Below the pieces are notes generated by a model that worked only from the letters and a program-made list of their open reading frames with translations, did not search any database and was not told the DNA's origin. 64,000 nucleotides of DNA, taken from positions 2,331,022 through 2,395,021 of the forward strand of contig JXTB01000001.1 in the NCBI GenBank assembly GCA_002914805.1, read 5' to 3'. Source of the DNA: Parasponia andersonii. Taxonomy: Eukaryota > Streptophyta > Magnoliopsida > Rosales > Cannabaceae. Shown here piece by piece: positions 48,900-59,337 of this stretch (positions are counted from its first letter, which is position 1; every line of letters starts with the position of its first letter). Position numbers and translations under genes: made by a program.

Positions 48900-49155
48900 C
48901 ATGTACCATAACTCTTCAAAATATCTTTTACAGTAAGTCTCATAAGCCTAACTTCTCAACTTACGATCATACGTAAGTGCAATAGTTAGCAATTACTAAT
49001 TTGGTGTACCACATAGATAACGGAAATATTTCTTTCTCCTCTTTTACATCTTAGAAAAATCTCCAAAATCTCTTGTTGATAGGTAAGTCTCATAAGGAAT
49101 CGAACCTAACCCACAATGGGAGCAAACCATAGGCCTAACCACTTGACATACCGTC
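48900..49155 (-). mobile_element. SINE-like tRNA-derived sequence in intron 1 of the SEC61-alpha relic
   Basis: On the minus strand it has an A-box-like TGTCAAGTGGTTAGG (complement of 49134-49148) and, about 27 bases downstream, a B box GGTTCGATTCC (complement of 49096-49106) that fits the pol III consensus exactly. The sequence does not fold as a tRNA. The downstream end is uncertain. CTTATGAGACTTAC occurs twice (near 49090 and 48945), which may mark an internal or target repeat. Confidence 0.45.
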
Positions 49156-49561
49156 GTGAGCATAAACAATAATACGTTAGTGCACGGTCCTCACGCAGGG
49201 TGTTGTCAACTTGAATGATCTTTGAACCGGCCAAGAGTTGCATGACCATCCCAGAGGTGACAATGGGGCTGATACCGAGCTCCATCACGGTTCCACGGCT
49301 CGACGCGAGTATGGCCAGCATCCATTGCAGAGTGAATCCCATATTAAAGAGGGAGCTGACTGCACACCAGAAAGATGATGAGGGAGAGGCCAGTGTAAAA
49401 CACTCTCTCTCTCTGAAAGGAACCTTCCTTCTGGGACTCTCAACTTCTGGAAGAAATCTACGAAACGGTTTCATCAAATCCAGAACTCTCGATCCACCTC
49501 CCATTGTTAACTACAGACCAAGCTAGGCAATCTCAATTAGTTTGAGTCCTGGTGGCCAAAA

Positions 49562-49582
49562 TAATAATAATAATAATAATAA
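49562..49582 (+). repeat. (AAT)n microsatellite
   Basis: Seven consecutive AAT trinucleotides upstream of the SEC61-alpha start codon. Confidence 0.85.
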
Positions 49583-49894
49583 TTGGGGATCAAACCCTAA
49601 AATCTAAACCGCCCTCCCCCCAAAAAAAAAGAAAAGAAAATTGAAGGAGCAAAAACAAGAAAATTTCTTAAAGCATATATGAATTAGAATACATTCCTTA
49701 TTTCAACCCTGAAATCAGAGAGAAATTTCGTCAACCATACGTGAAGAAGATGGAGAAGCGTACGGTAAGTTGCAGAGCAGATTCAGACGAGTGAGAATGT
49801 ATGGATTCTAGAGAGAGAGTCTTCTTCTTCTTCTTCTTTTTCAGTGTGACGCTTAATGAGAATTTCTCAAGTCTCAAACTCTTGGGCTGCAGCC

Positions 49895-49975
49895 CTTTTA
49901 TACCCTTCTGTCGAAAACACCAGTCTGACTCGGCATATTGTTTATTCGACTTTTCACCAATAGTCCACCGACGCG
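49895..49975 (-). promoter_or_regulatory. SEC61-alpha relic promoter: TATA box and ERSE-like element
   Basis: On the minus strand TATAAAAG is the complement of 49895-49902, about 390 bases upstream of the ATG at 49504. A CT/GAA-rich leader with a GAAGAAGAAG run lies between. At 49957-49975 there is CCAAT-N10-CGCG, one base from the ER-stress element CCAAT-N10-CACG, overlapping CGACGCGTGTCA, which is similar to plant bZIP28/bZIP60 sites. Translocon genes are known targets of the unfolded-protein response, so the placement is sensible, but the match is imperfect. Confidence 0.4.
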
Positions 49976-50049
49976 TGTCAAAAATGTTGACTTTGAGTTG
50001 CCGACGCATTCATGTAGTTGGATTGTAAATTTTGTATTTCTTTTTTAGA

Positions 50050-51141
50050 AAGTTAATTTGTATATAATACTAGTAAGAACCAAGAAGAAGGCACGTGCCG
50101 ACTTAGATAACAAGTTAGGTTTGATTTTTAAATAAAAGATTAAATATAATAAGAGTCTCTAAATTATATTCATTATATCATTTGTTTTCTTAAATGTTTA
50201 ACTTACATAATAATAATTATTGAATTATATAATTGTTATAATAATGACTAATTTTGTCACAAACTGTTATTTTTTAATAAAAAATAGTCATGAATAAAGT
50301 TTTTAATTATGCATTATTTATTTGTACGAGTTAGAATATCATTTTTAGTTATAATTATTAATTTGTGTGACCTGCGCATAACTTAAATCTATTAAAAATT
50401 TTAGCAGTTTGTGGAAAAAAATTATCATTATTGTAATAATTATATAAATCTTCGTAATTTATTGTGTAAGTTAAAAATTTAGATTCTCATTCTTAATCAT
50501 ATATAATTACTATAATTCCTTATTTTTATTAAATATTTAACAATTTGGAATAAAAAGATCATTGTTACGACAATTACATAAGTCAAAATTCATTACTATG
50601 TAAATTGAAAATTCATGGACTATTAGAATCTCATTCTTGATCATAATTACCAAATTGTGTAATTTATAATGTCTTATTTCTGTTAAATATTTAACAGTTT
50701 AAGACAAAAAGATCATTGTTACGATAATTACATAATTCATGGACCATTAATATATAAATTAAAAATTTAAGGAACAAAGTAATATACCATGTATAATTCA
50801 GAGCTTATTAATATAATTCCTAAATAAAAATATTAATACAACACAAATGAAATCTTAATCTTCTATAAAAAAAACTACATATTTACATTATTTACAAGAT
50901 AAACATTTACATTTTTGTAAATCATACTCAACAAAAAATGTTAGAATTGTATCAAAGAAATAGAAGTGTATTTCACAACAACTTATTAGATTAACAAAAG
51001 ATACAAATATGTTTTAATTTACTTATGTACAAGATTCAATAAAATAGTTTGTATTAGTATTGCTTTCCGCTTTTAGTATATTCTCTTTTTTAAAATATTG
51101 TTGCTTTCTATTTTATTGTTGTTTTCTCAATTTATCATTTA
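50050..51141. other. AT-rich intergenic region with degenerate tandem repeat
   Basis: No gene. Between about 50210 and 50790 a ~150-base unit recurs three to four times: TTAAATATTTAACAGTTT, GAAAAAGATCATTGTTACGA, CAATTACATAA, then AAATTGAAAATTCA and GAATCTCATTCTTGATCATA. Clearest units begin near 50390, 50528 and 50685. Confidence 0.55.
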
Positions 51142-51146
51142 CATAG

Positions 51147-51819
51147 TGTTAATAGAGGTTTTGTCAACAATGAATTTAGGAAGTTGTAGGAAGTTGCAAG
51201 ATGTAGCTTGTGTGTGAAAATGGTTAATAAATCAAACCAAGTAAAGAGACAAGAATTTTATAGTGGTTCAGCCTCAAAATAGATGAGCCTACGTCCACTA
51301 TTTTTCACTATTTTCTGGAGAATTACAAGAGTTTCGTTGAGTTTTAAAGTAAGAGTCGAGAGTATAGAGTATATCCAAAAAGTGAAAGAGAGTCTCCAAG
51401 TTCCCAAAGAAAAAGAAGATCTCTCACAATAGCATTGAACTCCCCTTATATAGGTGAGGGTAGTTCAACGTTTCCCAATTGTGAAAACGGGTAAGTGTGT
51501 AATCAGAAAATACAATTTAAGTAATAATATAACTGGGTAATAACTTAAATGAAACGATTGGTCGATCTTCGAAGAGAAAGTTTTGTTTCCCTTTCTTTGT
51601 AGATTACCTGCTTGACGAAGTTTGATCTAGTTTTATTTTCATTCTGGTCGCACTTAACTCATTCGGAGGAAGTCGCACTCAAGTTACTTGGATGAGGTCG
51701 CATTTAATTTATTCAGAAGAGGTCGCACTTAACTTGCTCATGCGACCTGACACGTCCACTTAGTCGCTAACTTTCTCTTTTTGGCATTAGCCAACATATA
51801 GATTTTAGATCGCACAATA
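51147..51819 (-). repeat. 3' LTR of gypsy element 2
   Basis: On the plus strand it runs TGTTAATAGAGG to ATCGCACAATA, next to the complement of a polypurine tract (ATTGCCCCCCATCTCC at 51820-51835). Confidence 0.9.
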
Positions 51820-52449
51820 ATTGCCCCCCATCTCCATTAGTTCTTTAGGACAAAATGGAGCTTCCTTCTTTGATAAGTGCGAGCTTAAAATATGCGACGT
51901 CATGACATAATCTTGAGATCTTTGAAGAGTCACCAGTTCTCAAGTCCCACCTTTTCAAAACCACGCGTACATTTTCCTGACAGACAGGACCACGTGTCAC
52001 CTTTTCTCAGAAGAATAACAAACCTCGAGGAGACTTTTCCGTTCTTGAGCAGACACGATGATAGTGATGAGACCAACTGTTGTCTTAAATTGAGACGTTT
52101 CAAATTTTGAAAAGATACCGATTTAATTTCGGAAAATTAACTCCCGCGTGAACTTCGACATTTAGATCTGAAAATTAAATGCCTTGATCTACGGCTGTGA
52201 TTTGATAATGCCTGGGACATATATATATCAAAAATCCATCTACTTCTTCTTCAAAACTCGAACCGTATCGCCTCATGTTTCTTTCACTTCTGAAATCTAA
52301 AGCGTCCATAAGGCAAATCTTCCCAGCGTCCTTTTTTGTTTTGTATCTCACACAAATTCATCATCTTCTTCGATGAAGTTATCACAACAATCCTTTAGAT
52401 GACATCTCGGTCCTTCAGTCTTCGAAGAAAGGTTAGTATATATCTTCTC

Positions 52450-52469
52450 TCTCTCTCTCTCTCTCTCTT
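52450..52469 (+). repeat. (CT)n microsatellite
   Basis: CT dinucleotides in the 3' region of element 2. The equivalent site in element 3 (~63793-63800) is short. Confidence 0.8.
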
Positions 52470-52599
52470 ATTTTTCTTCAATTTTTTAGAAAACTCTTAT
52501 TTACAGATCTTATTTCTAGAAATAGGGACAAATCGTAGAGCCTAAATGCCCTGAACATAAACCCATCCTATATTCGGATGGACTAAAAAAGTTGGCATG

Positions 52600-53127
52600 A
52601 GCGTGGCCTTCATCGACCATTTCACTTCTGAGGATGGCTAGGAAAGGATGAAGCGACAACTAGCCAAGGTCACCTTCAGTTCTGTAATGAGGATGTTAGC
52701 AAATGTAAGCATCTTCTATCTTCACTCTTCAATGCACTTTTCTGGTATTGATGTGTGTTATATTTTTAAACCGCTGCAGCTACTGTCTTGATGCATGACC
52801 CAGTCCTTGAATGCATGGAAAAGGCCATCCTCGAGGAGAAAATTAAAGAACTTAAGAAGACTATCTCCAAGCATCCGGATATTCTGAAGGAAGCAACAAC
52901 AGAGGCAGCTCACAAGGCTATAGAAGAGTTCAAGGCCACTTAAGGCAAGGAGCTCGAAGAAAAAACTAGTGACATCACCTCGTCGACTATAATATATAAT
53001 ATCTTCTGTGAGCATCCAGATTTCGACTTTTCCATCCTTGGTGTAGATGTGATCGAGCTTGTCCAGAGTTGGAAGGAAGCCGATGCTGCCAATACTGGAG
53101 ACAGTGGAGCGAGCACATCTGCATAGT
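52600..53127 (+). pseudogene. antisense ORF of gypsy element 2, C-terminal part
   Basis: It lies opposite to the element's pol and corresponds to the end of the antisense ORF in element 1. A first exon-like part (AFIDHFTSEDG near 52612, ERMKRQLAKVTFSSVMRMLA) ends at AAT|GTAAGC near 52706. The next exon begins after CCGCTGCAG near 52780 (VLMHDPVLECMEKA) and ends at TAG 53125-53127 with the same ASTSA-type tail. Compared with element 1, about 40 codons of the coiled coil are missing, and an internal TAA follows EEFKAT near 52940. Upstream coding sequence is deleted at about 52590. Confidence 0.65.
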
Positions 53128-53910
53128 TTTTATATATTTTTAAAGTTTCAGAACAATGTGGGCTTGGCCCTTTTTTTTGTAATACTTTGCTTGCATACAG
53201 ATGCGAGCTTTTATTAATGAATATTTTCTTTTCAGAAGTTTATTCCTATAAAACAATTAAAACACTGCATTGTAATATAAAGATGCATAATTTAACCAAA
53301 TAGTCAATCATAAGTGACTGATCGGTATGCTATTGCGATTCGAATCCAACTAACTTAAAAAATGTTTTAAGTGTTAGGACAGGTTAGGTTGCTTAAGAAA
53401 ACAATAAGTATGAGTAATGTGAACTCAATACTTTTTTTCAAAAGTTCCATGGAAAAATATAATATAGTAATATATCACATCGAACAATAAATGTTTTGCT
53501 TAGTTACTTTGTTCGAGGAGGGAAATTGCATAATACGACATGCTATGACCTGAAGTGAGGAGAAAATCCTAAGATTTTAAGAAATTTTTGAAATTCGGCT
53601 ATCTAAAATTCCTACCCCTCTAAATGGACGTTTGCATAGTCCTTTAGGAAGCAAGTACGAGATAACATTCTGATCCCACTGCCCCCCGAGTTTTATGGTA
53701 TTCAAAGACTGCCATAAAACTATTAAAGATGAACCAATTTGAATAATCAAAGAGAAGACATCCTTATTGATGACAACGAATGACGAATAATAAATGATGA
53801 ATAACGAATGACGAATACAAGAAGATATCTTTATTGACGAATGACGACAAATAACGAATACAAGATGCCCCCCCAGGTCGTCGAAAATACATGAAGATAT
53901 ACATGAAGAT

Positions 53911-56350
53911 TTACTGATAATAGCAATGAAGTTATTCTGTATTCCAAGTATGCTCGATCTTTTGTCTACTAGTGCGAGCTAACTTATATGTCCTAAGTCG
54001 AATGACAACATCAATAATATATGGTCCTTCCCAAGCGAGTCCAAATACACCAGCACCGTGCTCTTTATTAGTTAAAACTTGCCGAAGAATAAGATCACCA
54101 ACTTCAAATCCCCTTCTTCTGACTTTAGAGTTATAATATTGAGCAGTGTGCTGTTGATATAATATGATCTGAAGCTGAGACTACTCATGCCTTTCTTCTA
54201 AAAGATCGAGCTCAATCCTCATTAGTGCATTGTTATGATCTTGCTCATAGGTAGACCGTCGTAGAGAGCTCGAACCAATTTCTACTAGAACTATTGCTTC
54301 GTATCCATAAGATAAAGAGAATAGACTCTCTCTAGTAGTAGTTCATTGAGTGGTGTGATATGCCCATAATACTTTAGGGAGTACTTCTGGCTAAGCTCCT
54401 TTATGCTCTTCCAGCTTTGTCTTTATGTTCTGTTTAAGTAATTTGTTTATAGCTTTAACCTGCCCATTAGCTTGTGGATGAACAACAGCAGCAAAATTCT
54501 TCTTGATGCCTAAGTTGTTGCAGAAGTTACGGAACTNNNNNNNNNNNNNNNNNNNNNNNNNNNNNNNNNNNNNNNNNNNNNNNNNNNNNNNNNNNNNNNN
54601 NNNNNNNNNNNNNNNNNNNNNNNNNNNNNNNNNNNNNNNNNNNNNNNNNNNNNNNNNNNNNNNNNNNNNNNNNNNNNNNNNNNNNNNNNNNATCCACGAT
54701 GGTTTTTTGTCAACCGACATGGCTGTTTGGTGATCTACTTCGATACTTGGTTTTGCAAGAAATTCGACAGGGACCACTTTTAGTAATTCGACATCTTTTG
54801 TTGAGGTGAGCTTAGCTAGAGCATCTGCTCGAGTATTCTTAATGCGAGGAAGAAGTTGAATGTTATAGGCAGTAAATGTCGAGAATAGTCTTTGTACCTC
54901 CTGTAAGTAAGTCATCATTCTCTCTCCTCTTGCTTGATAATCGCCGATCACTTGAAAAATGACCAGCTGAGAATCATTGTATACTTCGATCATTTCGACC
55001 TTCATTTCTTGTGTGAACTTTAGCCCAGCTATCAGTGCTTTATATTCTGCCTCATTAGTCGACGCTGGAAATTTGAAGCGAAGTGCACAATGAATATTAT
55101 ACCCTTCAAGACTGATCATCTATCTCGTACATAGGGATTTGATTGTATCCAAAATATGCGTCCATGAAGCTTAAAAGTTCATGCCCCGATGTCACATCTA
55201 CAAGTTGGTCGATTCTCAGAAGAGGAAAACTGTCCTTTGGGCACGCTTTGTTGAGGTCGGTGAAATCAATACAAGTTCTCTACTTCTCGTTAGGTTTCTA
55301 TACTAAAACTGGGTTTGCAAGCCAGTTTGGGTAGGAAGATTCCCTGATGAATCCAATTTCGAGTAGCTTCTCTACCTCTTCTTTCAATGCGACGTAGCAT
55401 TCTGGATTTATGGCTCTTCTTTTTTGCCATACAGGCTTCTTCGTTGTATCTATATTGAGGCGATGACACATGATATTCGGATCAATCCCCACCATATCCG
55501 AATGTTGCCATGCAATGATATCCAAGTTTGATTTTAGAAAAGCAATTCATGAAGCTCGTACAAGTTCTTAAAGCTTTGCTCTAATTTTTAGAACCTTCGA
55601 AGATCTATCAATCGGCAAATCTTCCAAGTCTTCTATAAGTCCAGTCTTGACCTCTCCATTGACTTCTCAAGGGTCGAGGTCTTCGATTGACGTTTCGCTT
55701 GACGCTTCCTTTGATGCTTCACCTTGTAGCTAGACTATCATTGTGCGAGGTGTCATATCTTTTGTTGTGAGCCTTATTGAATTATTAGAACAAGTCCTCG
55801 CATCATATTGGTTACCTCGCACTTCACCTACTCTATGTTGAGTTGGGAACTTCATAGCAAGGTGGTAGATTGAAGTAACTATTCGAAGTTCCCTCAGGGT
55901 TGGTCTTCCTAGTATAGCATAAATGCAGAGGGATAATCCACTACTATGAATTGGGTCATTACCGTTGAAACCCTAGGATAAGTTCCAACATTGACTATTA
56001 ACTCAATCATGCCCCTAGGCATTATGCTGTTACCAGTAAATCCTTAAAATGGGGTGACAACGGGATTTAGGTTGCTTTCACTCAACCCCATCTTTTTGAA
56101 GGTGTCATAGTACAAGATGTCGACGGTGCTTCCGTTATCGATCAATTCTTGCCATAGCTGCGTGCTTCCACAGTTGATCTTTATGACCAACGCATCATTG
56201 TGCGGGTAATGGACCTCCCTAGCATCCTACACTATGAAGGTAATATCCATATCCAGTACCCGTTGAAGCTTTCATGATCGCTGCTCAAGATGCATGACAT
56301 TGGTTAATGGTTGCTGTCGTGCTTCCCGTGTGTACCTATCTTGTGCCCTC
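53911..56350 (-). pseudogene. gypsy element 2 pol relic
   Basis: Minus-strand remains in order. Protease near 56100-56150 (complement of ..GTCGACGGTGCTTCCGTTATC). RT N-terminal half at 55525-~55120: IIAWQHSDMVGIDPNIMC, KEEVEKLLEIGFIRESSYPN, then PL.RIDQL, and the region up to GYNQIPMYE. It then jumps directly into the second RNase H at about 55119-54720 (EGYNIHCALRFKFPAS, NEAEYKALIAGLKF, TRADALAKL). The YVDD box and first RNase H are absent. After the N gap, integrase resumes (GIKKNFAAVVHPQANGQV) and ends with the stop complementing 53911-53913. It also carries stops. Confidence 0.85.
54537..54691. other. assembly gap (155 N)
   Basis: The gap lies between the second RNase H and the integrase core of element 2. 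The flanking bases align to 31174 and 31776 of element 1, where 601 bp separate them, so the N length is unlikely to be the true gap size. Confidence 0.95.
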
Positions 56351-56399
56351 TTCGAATCTCCACCAACATACAGTCCTCTAAAAATAGTTCGTACCTTGC

Positions 56400-58208
56400 A
56401 TTGAATTTCTGGAGGTCACTGTCAGTTTTCTTCTCGCCTTTTATTGTTTTGTTTACCATATTGCCGCAACCGCCCTTCTTTAATTAATCTTTCGATTTCA
56501 TCTTTTAAGGCAAAGCAATTATTGGTATAGTATCTAATGTCATTGTGATATCGGTAGAACTTGTTAGGGTTGCACCTCGCTCTATCTCTTTTTATCAGTT
56601 CTGGTTGACGATACCGCTCCTGCTGGTTTATGACCACATAAATATGGTCTATGGGTACTTTTAGTTCAGTATAGTTGTTGAACCTCATAGGAGCTTTTGG
56701 AATCTTCTGCTTTTTCTGTTTGGGCTGCTTCTCAGTCGATTATTCATTACTCCTTTTATTCGACTTCTTGTTATTATTGTTGTTGTTTATGGTCACATCT
56801 TTAGCAACATCTTTTCCTCTTCCCTTTGTCATCTTATGAAGATTCTCAAGTGAAGATTCCACCCTTAGATGTCGATCAAGTCTTCGGTAAAAGTCTTCAA
56901 GGGTTCTGCATTCTCGCTCAAGTAACTCTTCCCAGAGTTTAGTCTCTGGTCATACCCCAGCTATCATTAGAGTTAAAATCATTCTTCAGGTGGGTTGTTG
57001 ACCTTTGCCAACTCTGAGGTAAAACAATTTAGGTAAGATCGTAGAGTTTCCTCCGGACCTTACTGAATAGTAGACAGACTGACCAGTGGAACAGTGAAAT
57101 TCTTCGTAGCTTGGAATTGCCTCAAGAATGCAGTCTGAAGCTATTGCCAGGAGAAGATTGAACTAGAGTTGAGTCCTCGAAACCATTTCTTTGCTGCTCC
57201 TATGAGAGTTACAGCAAAGTATCTGCAACATGCGAGATCATTGATATGATGAAGTTCCATCAGGTCGATGAAGTTCCATCAGGTCGCTGAAGTGATCTAT
57301 ATGGTCATACAGATCAGTTTTCCCATCAAAAGTGTTTATGGTGGGAAGTTTGAATCCAGCAGGTAAGGCAGCAGCTCGAACCTCCTCGCTGAATGACGAT
57401 TGATGATACCCATCAGCGAGCTCATCATCCCAACCAGCAAGTGCATCTAATGCGATCTTTAAATTATGAACATCGACATTCAGAGGGAGAACATTATCTC
57501 TTACTGGTAGTAGGAGTGGCCTTTGGTCATTATCACGATATAAGGCAGATTAGTCAGGTAGGGTTTGCTGCGACCTTTGTAGGGATTCTAATAAAATAGT
57601 GCGACGAGATCGACTTTGGTCATTATGATGCGATGTGGATCGCTTCTAACTACATCGCTGTTCTAAATGTTGTCTCAGGTCTGCAGGATTCTGTCGAGAT
57701 TCGCTACTAATCCTTTCAAAGACGCTCCTCGATTGACATTTTTGCTCGTTGTTTAGACAATCACGTTGATGGTTACTCTCCGAGAAGGTTGTCCACAATC
57801 ACGATCAGTGCTTAAACTTTCAGTACTAGATTCCAAAAGCAAGTCTTCGACCTTGCCTTTTCTCTTGGAGGTGCGATCTCTGTGACGTTCCTACTGGGCT
57901 TTATGCTGGTCGTGATTCCCTGTCTCTAGGATCTGAATTCCTCTCTCAGGTAGTTAAGCAGGACATTCTCTGAGACATTTGTACTGTGGTGGAGTCACCA
58001 TCTGTCCCTCAGCAAGTCATCATAGAGAGTCATTAATCTGACTAGTGATTTGCTGAAGGTTCACCAGTGCCTCCTCCATGCGATCCTATCTCTAGACAAT
58101 ATTTTTCGGTGCGGTCACGGTAGGTTAATCCTGAGTAGGATCTACCTGTACAGCAGTAGTGCTGTGGGAATGGTTTTGGCTACTTCCAGTGTTTCTGGTG
58201 TTTTCCAT
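56400..58208 (-). pseudogene. gypsy element 2 gag relic
   Basis: Starts at the ATG complementing 58206-58208 (MENTRNTGS..). The open piece at 56688-56422 (MRFNNYTELKVPIDHIYVVI to EEN) holds the nucleocapsid-like RCNPNKFYRYHNDIRYYTNN and DEIERLIKEGRLRQYGK. The gag core lies near 57060-57360 (complement of element 1 27480-27720), with a short local duplication ATGAAGTTCCATCAGGTCG at 57249-57287. Multiple stops. Confidence 0.75.
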
Positions 58209-58249
58209 TGTTGAAAGAAGCGGAATTTAACAAACTTTTCTGCTGGAAT

Positions 58250-58269
58250 AGCCCTCCTTCTAGCGCCAA
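58250..58269 (-). other. primer-binding site of gypsy element 2
   Basis: On the minus strand it reads TTGGCGCTAGAAGGAGGGC just inside the LTR. It keeps the TGG that the element 1 site has lost. Confidence 0.6.
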
Positions 58270-58270
58270 T

Positions 58271-58935
58271 TATTGACGGAGATTTTGTCAACAATGAATT
58301 TAGGAAATTACAAAATGTGGCTTGTATGTGAAAGGGTTAATAAATCAATGCAAGTAAAGAGACAAGAATTTTATAGTGCTTCAGCCCCAAAAAAGATGAG
58401 CCTATGTCCATTGTTTTTCACTATTTTCTAGAGAATTATAAGATTTTCGTTGAGTTTCAAAGTGAGAGTAGAGAGTACAGATGTGTCCAGAAAGTAAAAA
58501 AGAGTCTCCAAGTTCCCCAAAAAAAAAAAAGAAGAACCCTCACAACAGCATTGAACTCCCCTTATATAGGTGAGGGTAGCTCAACGTATCCCAATTGTGA
58601 AAACGGGTAAATGTGTAATCAGAAAATACAATTTAAGTAATAATATAACTGGGTAATAACTTAAATGAAACGATTGGTCGATCTTCGAAGAGAAACTTTT
58701 ATTTCTCTTTCTTTGTAAATTACCCACTTGACGAAGCTTGATCTAGTTTCCTTCTCATTCTGGTCGCATTTAACTCATTGGGAGGAGGTCGCACTCAACT
58801 TACTCGGAGGAGGTCGCATTTAACTTATTTGGAGGAGGTCACACGTAACTTGTTCATGCGACCTGACATGTCCACTTAGTCGCTAACTTTCTCTTTTTGG
58901 CATTGACCAATATATAGATTTTAGACCACGCAACA
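58271..58935 (-). repeat. 5' LTR of gypsy element 2
   Basis: Plus-strand reading TATTGACGGAG to CCACGCAACA, 665 bp, followed by CATAG. It contains three to four AGGTCGCA-type U3 modules at about 58760-58865. Confidence 0.9.
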
Positions 58936-58940
58936 CATAG

Positions 58941-59337
58941 TAATTGTTATAAATTTTTTTTTAAAAAGAAACAGATATAAAACATGCAACAACTAATTGG
59001 TAACGATATTATCTTATTTCATAGTAAATGGGAATTTGCTTTTTTTTTTTAATCGATATTGCCAAATGAGTATTTATAACGTAGAAAAAAGATAAAATAA
59101 ATAAGATGCGCACGGATTTTTTAGGTGGGACTTTGGAGCACAAGATGTGAGAAACTCGAAATTCAGGTTGTACTCAATTAAAATTTACTCAAATTCAGTT
59201 GCCTCATATGAAAAAATCGAGCGAGAAAAGCTACTAATTAATTTCCTCCATTTCATCAATGATTCGGTGATAAATCTTGAAATGAACATGCCTTTTAGTT
59301 TGATTTGTTTTTCTCTCTATTTGGATTTTGGAAGTTT
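58941..59337. other. intergenic, nothing recognised
   Basis: AT-rich sequence between the gypsy element and the CACTA-like end. A short open frame spans the junction (59147-59395) with no domain. Confidence 0.5.

Larger units (their letters stand above)
38970..49504 (-). pseudogene. SEC61A: SEC61 alpha subunit (ER protein translocon) pseudogene, unprocessed, with nested insertions
   Basis: Relic of the pore subunit of the ER Sec61 translocon (normally ~475 aa, ten membrane helices). Exons on the minus strand: 49504-49176 (MGGGSRVLDLMKPF, RGTVMELGISPIVTSGMVMQ, VDNTLREDRAL); 48793-48567 ([31 protein letters not shown]); 48480-48126 ([37 protein letters not shown]); 48026-47897 (LLYRNFSANLF, EYSGGQFIPVGGL); 42892-42757 (ADMAAHPFRSLFY, WIKVSGSSARDVANQLK); 42569-~42506 (GHRDSNLEKELNRY). 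The end of the last exon resumes at 39143-38970 ([19 protein letters not shown] to ELGLFGF, stop at 38970-38972). Most splice sites are still readable, such as TG|GTAAGA with GCAG|T. Defects: an extra GA in a GA run near 49400-49414 with a second, compensating shift and an in-frame TAA between them; an extra two bases before the donor of the 48026-47897 exon; a doubtful acceptor at 48794; and a 3.4-kb insertion in the last exon. Confidence 0.9.
51147..58935 (-). mobile_element. Ty3/gypsy Tat-like retrotransposon, element 2 (internally deleted)
   Basis: Same family as 25900-36991 but in the opposite orientation. LTRs are at 58271-58935 (5') and 51147-51819 (3'). Identical CATAG duplications lie at 51142-51146 and 58936-58940. 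It is 7.8 kb including an N gap, against 11.1 kb for element 1. It has lost part of RT plus the first RNase H, and about 1.8 kb of the antisense ORF region. It is non-autonomous and non-functional. Confidence 0.92.

Noticed and set aside
49096..49148. Possible tRNA gene from the B-box GGTTCGATTCC
   Set aside because: No acceptor, D or anticodon stem can be formed around it; a SINE-like origin fits better.
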